From the NCBI RefSeq assembly GCF_003014655.1, contig NZ_PYAT01000011.1, positions 1 to 64,000 on the forward strand: a stretch of 64,000 nt of DNA, written 5' to 3'. This document shows positions 25,065-32,763 of the stretch, in pieces. Numbering within the stretch: the first letter of the stretch is position 1; every line of letters starts with the position of its first letter. Source of the DNA: Planomicrobium soli. Lineage in GTDB: Bacteria > Bacillota > Bacilli > Bacillales_A > Planococcaceae. The translations under genes were made by a program, and so were the position numbers. The notes below the pieces were generated by a model, which was not told the origin of the DNA, made no database searches, and saw nothing but the letters and a program-made list of their open reading frames with translations.

Positions 25065-25970
25065 TTAGATTACTTTTTCATTAACTTGAATACCTGAAGA
25101 AGATGGGCGCGTAACAAGGCATTCGTAATTGAGGAACTGTTTTTTCAATTTATCGCCTATTTCTCTTTCCTGCCCTTTTGGAACAGCGATAAACAATGAG
25201 GGCCCGGCTCCGCTAATGGAAGAACCATATGCCCCATTTTCCCTGCAAGCTTTTCGAATCTTATCAAAATCTGCGAATCGGCTTTTGCGGAAAGGTTCGT
25301 GAAACTCATCCCTTTCCATCATCTTGCCAGCTATACTCCAGTCCCCTTGTACAAGTGCCGCTGATAAGACGTTGCTTGCTGCACTTCCGCGAACTGCCAC
25401 TGGATACTCCAGTGAAAGAGGCAACAGGTTTCTTGCTTCAGTAGTCAAGAATTGCTCAGGCGGCACTAGAATGATTACGCCAATTTCCGCTTCCGGAATA
25501 TGCACCACTTCCAGGTCTTCTTCTTCAAAATAAGAGATTGTTAAACCTCCTAGGAAAGAGGCTGATATATTATCAGGATGGCCTTCCATTTTTGTGCCGA
25601 TTTTCACTTTTTCTTGCATAGACAAGCTGAGGCCCAGTAACCGGTCGGCTATCTCAATGCCAGCAGCAATGGCTGATGCACTGCTTCCGAGCCCTCGGCC
25701 AAGGGGGATGTCCGTGTCGACAAGCAGTTTGGCAGACGGGAGCTCATGGCCGGATTCTTCGGCCACTTTTTTTGCCGCTGCCAAAATCAAATTGTTGGAG
25801 GGGTCCGATAGACCTTGATAGTCATGTTGTTTATACTCAATGGACCATTCATCGGCTTTTTGGACATCTACCGTCAAATGCAAGTCGAGTGCAAGCCCAA
25901 TCGAATCAAAGCCTGGTCCCAAATTGGCGGTTGAAGCCGGTACGGTCACAGAAAACTCTTTCCAGCTCAT
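25065..25970 (-). CDS. thrB: homoserine kinase
   Basis: 301 aa GHMP kinase phosphorylating L-homoserine to O-phosphohomoserine in threonine synthesis. Motif 1 [16 protein letters not shown] is near the N-terminus, the ATP loop [16 protein letters not shown] near 90, and the C-terminal motif [15 protein letters not shown] near 245. The ATG overlaps the thrC stop (ATGA), giving translational coupling. It is the last gene of hom-thrC-thrB and is followed by a terminator. Confidence 0.95.
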   Translation of the reverse strand: MSWKEFSVTVPASTANLGPGFDSIGLALDLHLTVDVQKADEWSIEYKQHDYQGLSDPSNNLILAAAKKVAEESGHELPSAKLLVDTDIPLGRGLGSSASAIAAGIEIADRLLGLSLSMQEKVKIGTKMEGHPDNISASFLGGLTISYFEEEDLEVVHIPEAEIGVIILVPPEQFLTTEARNLLPLSLEYPVAVRGSAASNVLSAALVQGDWSIAGKMMERDEFHEPFRKSRFADFDKIRKACRENGAYGSSISGAGPSLFIAVPKGQEREIGDKLKKQFLNYECLVTRPSSSGIQVNEKVI

Positions 25971-27028
25971 AGCTTGACGCCTTCTTTTAAAGTTTGCCAG
26001 AAACGCTCCATATCTTCAGGTACGAGCTGTGCTTTATGTTCATTGACCGAAATAGCAGTTTCCGGATCTTTCAGGCCATTGCCTGTAAGTATCGCGACTA
26101 CAGTAGAGCCTTTTTCCACTAAGCCGGCTTCCACTCTTTTTTTCAGCCCCGCGATTGATGCACATGATGCCGGCTCTGCAAAGACGCCTTCGTAAGATGC
26201 CAGCATTTGATAAGCTTCCAATATTTCTTCGTCTGTGACAGCCAAGATCGAACCGTTCGATTCTTCTAACGCATCCAGAGCCAATTGCCAGCTTGCAGGA
26301 TTGCCGATCCGAATGGCAGTAGCCACTGTTTCAGGGTTTTCCACAACAGCGTTGTTGACGATTGGAGCCGCTCCTGCTGCTTGGACGCCGAGCAAAGAAG
26401 GGCGCTTGCTGTTATATTTTGCGGCATATTCACTAAAGCCTTTCCAATTGGCTGAAATATTCCCGGCATTGCCGACCGGCAATGCAAGAACATCCGGCAC
26501 GCTCCCAAGTTGGTCGATGATTTCAAAAGCAATGGTTTTCTGTCCTTCCAAACGGTACGGATTGACCGAGTTGACCAATGCAATGCCTGCTTCCTGCCCC
26601 ACTTCACGGACCATTTTCAACGCTTCGTCAAAATTGCCTTTAATCGCTAAAATTTCCGCTCCGTACATTTTCGCTTGCGCCAGTTTGCCAAGCGCAATGC
26701 GCCCTTCCGGTATGACAACGATGGTCCGCATGCCCGCTCTTGCCCCATAAGCTGCTGCAGATGCTGATGTATTGCCGGTAGAAGCACAGACCAATACAGT
26801 TTTCCCTTCTTCTTTCGCTTTTGCCACCGCCATGACCATGCCGCGGTCTTTAAAAGAGCCTGTCGGATTAGCACCTTCCAATTTCACATGCAGGCTGATT
26901 CCCCATTTTTCGGATAGTTTCTCTAGATGCACGAGCGGCGTATTGCCTTCTTGAAGCGTTAATGCAGGGGTTTTTTCCGATACCGGAAGCCACTCTTTAT
27001 AATGTTCGATCAGTCCTGGCCAATTCAT
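25967..27028 (-). CDS. thrC: threonine synthase
   Basis: 353 aa PLP enzyme converting O-phosphohomoserine to threonine. The PLP lysine lies in [11 protein letters not shown] (about residue 60); further signatures are [15 protein letters not shown] and PVGNAGNI. Length and motifs match the short Bacillus threonine synthase. It overlaps both hom and thrB by ATGA, so the three genes form a tightly coupled operon. Confidence 0.95.
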   Translation of the reverse strand: MNWPGLIEHYKEWLPVSEKTPALTLQEGNTPLVHLEKLSEKWGISLHVKLEGANPTGSFKDRGMVMAVAKAKEEGKTVLVCASTGNTSASAAAYGARAGMRTIVVIPEGRIALGKLAQAKMYGAEILAIKGNFDEALKMVREVGQEAGIALVNSVNPYRLEGQKTIAFEIIDQLGSVPDVLALPVGNAGNISANWKGFSEYAAKYNSKRPSLLGVQAAGAAPIVNNAVVENPETVATAIRIGNPASWQLALDALEESNGSILAVTDEEILEAYQMLASYEGVFAEPASCASIAGLKKRVEAGLVEKGSTVVAILTGNGLKDPETAISVNEHKAQLVPEDMERFWQTLKEGVKL

Positions 27029-28317
27029 GTAGCACTCTCTCCTTCGATTCTGTAATGACTGATGACGCTCGCCATGCTCTTAATGTCTTTGATGACCTTT
27101 AAGTGTTGCTCGCGTGAAATTCTGTGAGTCAATAAAACCAATTCCGCCTGGTCCTCATTTTCAGCAGGATGTTGCATAACTGATTGGAGGCTTGCTCCGT
27201 GCTTGCTGTAGATTGCCGTCAATTGTGTCAACACGCCGACTTGGTCGTTGACGAGCAGTCGATGCAAGTATTTGGCGAAACATGATTTGTCTTCCTTGAT
27301 GACAAGGTCATGCTGTGCTGCATGCAGGCGCTTGCCGTTCACTTCAAGCAATAGATTGCGGCAGGCTGCTATAATATCTGAAACTACTGAAGTTGCAGTA
27401 GGCAATGAACCTGCGCCCGGTCCATATAGCATTGTTTCCCCGACAGCTTCTCCGTGTATGTATACGGCATTGAATTCGTTATTGACAGAAGCTAATGGAT
27501 GCAAATTTGGCAGAAGAATCGGTTCAACAGCCACTTCAATGCCATCTTCGTCTTTATTCGAAGAGCCGACCATTTTAATCGTATAGCCGAATCCTTCTGC
27601 AATTTGAAGGTCGCCAGCTTGAATCTCTTTCATCCCTCTCACTAACACGTCCTCTAACCGTACTTCTGTGGAGAAAGCTAGCGAAGACAAAATGACCATT
27701 TTTCGGGCCGCATCCCAGCCATCCACATCGGATGAAGGATCCGCTTCTGCAAACCCAAGTTCAGTTGCTTTTACCAGCGCTTCTTCGTAACTCATATTTT
27801 CTTGTTTCATTTTGGTTAAGATGAAATTTGTTGTCCCGTTGACGATTCCCATTAACCCCGCAATCCGGTCAGACGCCAAGCCATCTTCCAACGTCCGGAT
27901 AATCGGGATGCCTCCTGCCACACTAGCTTCATAGAACAAATCGCATTTTTTCTCATCCGCTAATTTCAATAACTCATGGCCATGTTCAGCCATGACGTCT
28001 TTGTTGGCCGTTACGACTTGTTTGCCTGCACGCAAAGCGTTTTCAATCGCTTGTTTTGCGCCTTTCATGCCCCCCATTACTTCCACAATGATGTCCAAAG
28101 AAGGATCGTTTATCACTTCTTCGATATCAGTTGTAAAAATACTGGAATCCAAAGGAGAAAGACGCTCTTTTGTTGTATCCTTTATTAGAACTTTTTTAAT
28201 GGCAACTTGGACCCCTAATTTATGCCGCAAATCTTCTTGATGCTGCTGCAAGATTGTAGCCACTCCACTGCCGACCGTTCCTAATCCTAATAATCCAATT
28301 GAAATTTCATTGCGCAT
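27025..28317 (-). CDS. hom: homoserine dehydrogenase
   Basis: 430 aa. An N-terminal NAD(P) fold ([13 protein letters not shown]) is followed by the catalytic domain ([47 protein letters not shown]) and a C-terminal ACT domain (about 350-425), the site of threonine feedback. It reduces aspartate semialdehyde to homoserine. First gene of the thr operon, with ribosome site GGGGAGTC. It is divergent from aspartokinase III, and inverted repeats lie between them. Confidence 0.95.
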   Translation of the reverse strand: MRNEISIGLLGLGTVGSGVATILQQHQEDLRHKLGVQVAIKKVLIKDTTKERLSPLDSSIFTTDIEEVINDPSLDIIVEVMGGMKGAKQAIENALRAGKQVVTANKDVMAEHGHELLKLADEKKCDLFYEASVAGGIPIIRTLEDGLASDRIAGLMGIVNGTTNFILTKMKQENMSYEEALVKATELGFAEADPSSDVDGWDAARKMVILSSLAFSTEVRLEDVLVRGMKEIQAGDLQIAEGFGYTIKMVGSSNKDEDGIEVAVEPILLPNLHPLASVNNEFNAVYIHGEAVGETMLYGPGAGSLPTATSVVSDIIAACRNLLLEVNGKRLHAAQHDLVIKEDKSCFAKYLHRLLVNDQVGVLTQLTAIYSKHGASLQSVMQHPAENEDQAELVLLTHRISREQHLKVIKDIKSMASVISHYRIEGESAT

Positions 28318-28339
28318 TGACGACTCCCCCTAAAATTTG

Positions 28340-28350
28340 TACACTGTGTA
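28340..28350. promoter_or_regulatory. palindrome TACACTGTGTA between hom and thrD
   Basis: An 11-bp perfect palindrome 23 bp upstream of the hom start, in the divergent promoter region. Possible operator; the binding protein is unknown. Confidence 0.4.
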
Positions 28351-28370
28351 AATACAGTTGTTCGTTGCAT

Positions 28371-28393
28371 AGAGACATTATAGTATTGTCTCT
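28371..28393. promoter_or_regulatory. inverted repeat AGAGACA-N9-TGTCTCT
   Basis: Perfect 7-bp arms around an AT-rich 9-bp centre, midway between hom and aspartokinase. Candidate operator controlling both directions of the threonine pathway. Confidence 0.5.
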
Positions 28394-28440
28394 CAATTAA
28401 AACAACCCTTTAGAAATTACATTAGATGGGATTTGATAAG

Positions 28441-29805
28441 ATGAAAGTAAGTAAATTTGGCGGAACTTCTCTCGCAAGCGCCCCGCAACTTAAAAAAGTC
28501 GCTGCTATCATTCAAACAGACAAGTCCAGAAAAATTATTGTCGTTTCTGCGCCAGGCAAGCGGTTCGACACTGATATTAAAGTTACTGACCTGCTGATTT
28601 CCCTTTCTTCTGCTGCTCTTTCCGGAGAAGATGTTGAGAAACCGCTTGGTTTAGTAGTGGAAAGATACAAGCAAATAGCAGGCGAATTGAATCTTGGACA
28701 AGGCATACTAAAAACGATTGAAAGTGATTTTATAGACAGGCTCTCCTATGATATGGCGAATCCTGTGTTATTCACAGATCAATTAAAAGCGGGAGGAGAA
28801 GACAACTCTGCCAAGTTGCTGGCTTCTTATCTTAATTCACTTGGCCTGAATGCTGAATATGTCAATCCGTCAGAAGCCGGTCTTGTTCTGACTGATTTTC
28901 CACAACGAGCATCTGTAATGCCGCAATCTTACGAACGTTTGTCTTGTTTGGCTGCTAAAGATAGCATCAGCATCTTCCCAGGGTTTTTCGGATTTACTGA
29001 ATCCGGAGTGCTTCGGACATTTGAGCGCGGCGGCTCAGATATCACCGGATCGATTTTGGCAGCAGCAATAAAAGCTGAGTTGTATGAGAATTTCACAGAT
29101 GTGGATTGCGTTTTTGCAGCCAATCCGAAAATTGTTGATAATCCCATTGAAATTCAGCAAATGACCTATCGGGAAATGCGGGAACTTTCCTATGCCGGCT
29201 TTTCCGTTTTTCACGACGAAGCCTTAATGCCAGCATTTAAACAATCCATACCGGTATGCATCAAAAACACGAACAATCCGGATGCTCCCGGAACAATGAT
29301 TGTAGCGGATCGGCAGTATTCCAAACGGCCTGTGACAGGAATTTCCGCCGACAGCGGGTTTTCTACTCTTTACGTAAGCAAGTATTTGATGAACCGGGAA
29401 ATCGGTTTTGGCCGGAAGCTGTTGCAAATTCTGGAAGATGAAGAAATATCCTATGAACATATACCGTCCGGAATCGATAATCTTTCCGTCATTTTACGCA
29501 ATCATCAATTGACGCCCGCAAAAGAAGCGCGAATTCTTGATCGTGTGAAACACGAATTAGAAGCAGACGATGTCCATATACGCGGTGACTTCTCAATGGT
29601 GGTGCTTGTCGGGGAAGGCATGCATAATACCGTTGGACTAGCCGCAAGAGCTACGGATGCCATTGCCCGGACAGGCGCCAATATTGAAATGATCAACCAG
29701 GGATCGTCCGAAGTCAGCCTGGTATTCGGCGTTTTGAAACAAGATGAAAAGAAAATCCTTAAAGAACTGTATAAGGAATTCTTTTCCGCAGTTTATAGTT
29801 ACTAA
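28441..29805 (+). CDS. thrD: aspartokinase III (YclM/ThrD type)
   Basis: 454 aa. The start is placed at MKVSKFGGTS, the typical N-terminus of this family; an ATG 15 bp upstream is less likely. The kinase domain has KFGGTSLAS, FERGGSDITGSILAAA and the aspartate-binding FTDVDCVFAANPKIV, followed by two C-terminal ACT domains (from about 300). It phosphorylates aspartate, the first step towards Lys/Thr/Met. Head-to-head with the hom operon, which suggests it feeds the threonine branch as YclM does in B. subtilis. Confidence 0.9.
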   Translation: MKVSKFGGTSLASAPQLKKVAAIIQTDKSRKIIVVSAPGKRFDTDIKVTDLLISLSSAALSGEDVEKPLGLVVERYKQIAGELNLGQGILKTIESDFIDRLSYDMANPVLFTDQLKAGGEDNSAKLLASYLNSLGLNAEYVNPSEAGLVLTDFPQRASVMPQSYERLSCLAAKDSISIFPGFFGFTESGVLRTFERGGSDITGSILAAAIKAELYENFTDVDCVFAANPKIVDNPIEIQQMTYREMRELSYAGFSVFHDEALMPAFKQSIPVCIKNTNNPDAPGTMIVADRQYSKRPVTGISADSGFSTLYVSKYLMNREIGFGRKLLQILEDEEISYEHIPSGIDNLSVILRNHQLTPAKEARILDRVKHELEADDVHIRGDFSMVVLVGEGMHNTVGLAARATDAIARTGANIEMINQGSSEVSLVFGVLKQDEKKILKELYKEFFSAVYSY

Positions 29806-29808
29806 AGA

Positions 29809-29842
29809 ACCGCTTGAGGAAATCCTCAAGCGGTATTTTTTT
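29809..29842 (+). terminator. terminator of thrD
   Basis: A 12-bp stem ACCGCTTGAGGA / TCCTCAAGCGGT with a tiny loop followed by ATTTTTTT. Confidence 0.87.
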
Positions 29843-29911
29843 AGAAGGCTATTTGTATATGTTATCAGAAAGTTGTGGTATTATGTTGCTATTCTGGAAG
29901 GAGGAGAAAAA

Positions 29912-30760
29912 ATGACAGGAATTATCAAAGCAAATCCGAAGTTGTACGTGATGGACAACGGTACGTTGAGTATGGACAAGAACTATTTGATTTCCATGCA
30001 CAATCCGGCTAGCAGAGAAAATCCGAATCCGCCTAGTGAAATGGCCACCTTTCCCGTTTATACAGTTTTGATTGATCATCCGGAAGGCAAGATATTGTTC
30101 GATACCGCCTGCAATCCGGAATCGATGGGTCCAAACGGCAGGTGGGGCAAGGCAACCCAGTCACTTTTTCCAATTGATATGCCTGAAGAATGCTATTTAC
30201 ACCATCGTTTAGAAGAACTGAATGTCCGCCCTGAAGACATCAAATACGTTGTAGCTTCACACCTTCACCTAGACCACGCAGGATGTCTCGAACTTTTCAC
30301 CAATGCGACGATCATCGTTCATGAAGATGAACTGAACGGAGCTCTGCAAACTTACGCCCGCAACCAGAAAGAAGGCGCCTACATATGGGGCGATATTGAT
30401 GCTTGGATAAAAAACAACCTTCAATGGAAGACAGTCAAACGGACCGAAGATGGCTTAAAGCTGGCGGAAGGCATCCAACTTTTGAATTTCGGCAGCGGCC
30501 ATGCTTGGGGCATGCTCGGACTTCAGATCAATATGCCGGAAACCGGCGGCATCATCCTTGCTTCCGACGCCATCTATACAGCAGAAAGCTACGGCCCGCC
30601 AGTCAAACCGCCAGGAATTTTATACGATTCTGTCGGCTATAATGCCACCGTGGAAAAAATCCGCCGAATTGCCAACGAAACAAATTCCGAAGTCTGGTTC
30701 GGCCACGACGCAGATCAATTCAAGAATTTCCGGAAATCGACAGAAGGCTATTACGAATAA
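29912..30760 (+). CDS. metallo-beta-lactamase fold N-acyl homoserine lactonase-like
   Basis: 282 aa from ATG 29912, preceded by GGAAGGAGGAG; longer in-frame starts run through the thrD terminator. The zinc motif is ASHLHLDHAG (HxHxDH), with further ligands in GSGHAWGMLG and ILASDAIY, the arrangement of the AHL lactonase (AhlS/AiiA) branch. Such enzymes open the lactone ring of acyl-homoserine lactones (quorum quenching), but the family also includes lactonases of other specificity. It lies 15 bp upstream of an iron alcohol dehydrogenase, probably co-transcribed, which may point to metabolic rather than signalling lactones. Confidence 0.83.
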   Translation: MTGIIKANPKLYVMDNGTLSMDKNYLISMHNPASRENPNPPSEMATFPVYTVLIDHPEGKILFDTACNPESMGPNGRWGKATQSLFPIDMPEECYLHHRLEELNVRPEDIKYVVASHLHLDHAGCLELFTNATIIVHEDELNGALQTYARNQKEGAYIWGDIDAWIKNNLQWKTVKRTEDGLKLAEGIQLLNFGSGHAWGMLGLQINMPETGGIILASDAIYTAESYGPPVKPPGILYDSVGYNATVEKIRRIANETNSEVWFGHDADQFKNFRKSTEGYYE

Positions 30761-30775
30761 CGGAGGTCGGAATGG

Positions 30776-31957
30776 ATGAGTTTCTCTAAGCTGGTATTTG
30801 CCCCTTTAAGCTATACCGGATGGGGCGCGCTTGAACAGCTATTGCCGGAAGTCGGCAAATATACGCCAAAAAAGATTTTGGTTGTAACCGATCCGATGCT
30901 TGCAAAAATCGGGTTGACAAATCGGGTGACCGAGCCATTGGAAAGCGAAGGTTATAAGACGACCATATATACAGATGTCGTTCCCGAACCACCGCTTCAA
31001 ACCGGCGAGAATCTAGTTGCATTTACCCGAGAGAATGGTTTTGATATGGTCATTGGCGTAGGCGGAGGCAGCGCGCTAGATCTGGCAAAACTCGCCGCCG
31101 TGCTTGCCACCCATGAAGGGCCGGTAGCAGACTATTTGAATCTGACAGGATCGCGCAGTGTTGAAAATAAGGGGTTGCCGCTTATTTTAATCCCTACCAC
31201 TTCCGGTACCGGTTCTGAAGTGACCAATATCGCTGTACTTTCCTTGGAAACGACAAAAGATGTTGTGACGCACGATTTCCTATTGCCGAGTGTTGCCATA
31301 GTCGATCCGGAATTGACTGTTTCAGTGCCGCCGAAAGTTACTGCAGCTACCGGCATTGATGCCTTGACCCATGCTGTAGAAGCATATATTTCTGTGAATG
31401 CAAGCCCTGCTACTGACGCATTGGCGTTGCAGGCTATTCGCCTGATTGCGCGGTCCCTGCGAACCGCCGTTCAAAATGGCGAAGACAAAAGAGCCCGAAC
31501 CGATATGAGCCATGGCAGCTTTTTGGCCGGTCTGTCTTTTTTTAACGCAGGTGTTGCAGGCGTCCATGCACTAGCTTATCCGCTTGGCGGCCAATTCCAC
31601 ATTGCACATGGCGATTCAAACGCCGTTCTTTTGCCTTATGTCATGAGCTATATTCGTAAAAGCTGCGAAACACGTATGGCAGATATTTTGGACGCCCTTG
31701 GCGGAAATTCCAGTTTCATGTCAGATGAAGAAGCTTCCTATAAATGTGTCGACGAACTAAAGCGCATTGTCCAGGACGTCGGAATTCCTTCGACCTTAGC
31801 AGGATTCAACATACCGGAAACGGCGCTCGACAGCTTGACTGCTGATGGCGTCAAGCAAAAACGGATTTTAGCCAGAAGCCCTCTGCCTTTGCATGAAGCC
31901 GATATCCGAAAAATTTACCAATCGGCTTTTAACGGAGTGGTTACAGAACCCGATTAA
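30776..31957 (+). CDS. iron-containing alcohol dehydrogenase
   Basis: 393 aa, family III ADH. NAD site GVGGGSALDLAKLAA (about 95-110); PTTSGTGSEVTN; metal ligands in GIDALTHAVEAYIS and VHALAYPLGGQFHIAHGDSNA. It oxidises or reduces short alcohols, diols or hydroxy acids; the substrate is not predictable. The ATG at 30776 has GGAGGTCGG upstream. It follows the lactonase-like gene, so a joint pathway in which the opened hydroxy acid is oxidised is conceivable. Confidence 0.88.
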   Translation: MSFSKLVFAPLSYTGWGALEQLLPEVGKYTPKKILVVTDPMLAKIGLTNRVTEPLESEGYKTTIYTDVVPEPPLQTGENLVAFTRENGFDMVIGVGGGSALDLAKLAAVLATHEGPVADYLNLTGSRSVENKGLPLILIPTTSGTGSEVTNIAVLSLETTKDVVTHDFLLPSVAIVDPELTVSVPPKVTAATGIDALTHAVEAYISVNASPATDALALQAIRLIARSLRTAVQNGEDKRARTDMSHGSFLAGLSFFNAGVAGVHALAYPLGGQFHIAHGDSNAVLLPYVMSYIRKSCETRMADILDALGGNSSFMSDEEASYKCVDELKRIVQDVGIPSTLAGFNIPETALDSLTADGVKQKRILARSPLPLHEADIRKIYQSAFNGVVTEPD

Positions 31958-31960
31958 TTT

Positions 31961-31996
31961 AAAGAGCCCTGGATCGCAAAGCGATCCAGGGCTCTT
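31961..31996. terminator. bidirectional terminator between the ADH and cupin genes
   Basis: A 16-bp perfect stem AAGAGCCCTGGATCGC / GCGATCCAGGGCTCTT, 3-nt loop. Confidence 0.88.
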
Positions 31997-31997
31997 C

Positions 31998-32492
31998 TTA
32001 TGACCAATTGTTCATGACCGGCCCTTCTTCTCCAAAAACTGGATCTTTTTCAGGCAATGGAGCATCTAAAATAGCTTCCAGTACACCAGGACGCTCTTCC
32101 TGCTCTCCCGTTTTGAGATCCGGCTCCGCGCCGTTTGGATACGCACCTACCACCTGAAAGTCATTACTTGCTGAAAGTCTTTTATGTCCGGTCCCAGCAG
32201 GCAGCACCAATACATCCCCTATTTCCACATCAAAGGTTTGACCCGCTTCTCCGCCTAGCTGGATTTTAGCAGAACCCGATTTCACACCCAGTACTTCATG
32301 CGTTACGCTGTGGTAATGGTGGTAATCAAAAACACCATCTGTCCAGCTGTTTGTCCAATTGTTTCGATTGAAGATCGATTCAATTTCGCCAGGATTTTTG
32401 TTGAAAGCCCCCGTATAGATGATAACTGGCAACGTAGGGTTGTTCGGAATTCTACCATCATCTTCAAAATGGTGAAAACTAGCATTTTCCAT
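31998..32492 (-). CDS. yjlB: YjlB-like cupin protein
   Basis: 164 aa from the ATG at 32492, which follows AAAAGGAGTGATC; a longer N-terminus has no ribosome site. Cupin motif 1 is HHYHSVTHEVLGVKSG (metal ligands His, His, Glu) and motif 2 is LPAGTGHKRL. It starts MENASFHHFEDDGRIPNNP, as in B. subtilis YjlB. Probably a small metal-dependent protein of unknown reaction. It is a single gene. Confidence 0.82.
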   Translation of the reverse strand: MENASFHHFEDDGRIPNNPTLPVIIYTGAFNKNPGEIESIFNRNNWTNSWTDGVFDYHHYHSVTHEVLGVKSGSAKIQLGGEAGQTFDVEIGDVLVLPAGTGHKRLSASNDFQVVGAYPNGAEPDLKTGEQEERPGVLEAILDAPLPEKDPVFGEEGPVMNNWS

Positions 32493-32606
32493 TTTTTGAT
32501 CACTCCTTTTTATATAGAAGGTTTCCCCGACAACTGCCCATTCAAACAGAAGTAACGTTTGCAATGGAGCCTTAGGAACTTTGCTGCTTGTACCGTTTCA
32601 GAAAGT

Positions 32607-32626
32607 ATTTCAGCTTAAACTGAAAT
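32607..32626. promoter_or_regulatory. inverted repeat ATTTCAG-N6-CTGAAAT
   Basis: Perfect 7-bp arms in the divergent space between the cupin and the rifampicin-phosphotransferase-like gene. A further GTTTCAG half-site lies just left of it. Candidate operator. Confidence 0.4.
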
Positions 32627-32763
32627 TATTTTAACTGGAAAAGGCATATTTTCTCTAGTATTGAAAAGTTTTTATTCGTTCAGCAATGCTTCCGATAAAG
32701 AGGTTTTTCTGTAGGTCAAGTAGAAGAAAACATATGAATAAGTCATACACGGAGGTGCACAGC

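Noticed and set aside
28318-28440. T-box or threonine attenuator leader before hom
   Set aside because: The region is only 123 bp shared by divergent genes, with no T-box sequence or terminator/antiterminator.
32510-32570. Sigma-B promoter (GTTTGA-N14-GGGAAA) and one-mismatch cre upstream of the cupin gene
   Set aside because: Both boxes deviate from consensus and the two motifs overlap; not strong enough to list.
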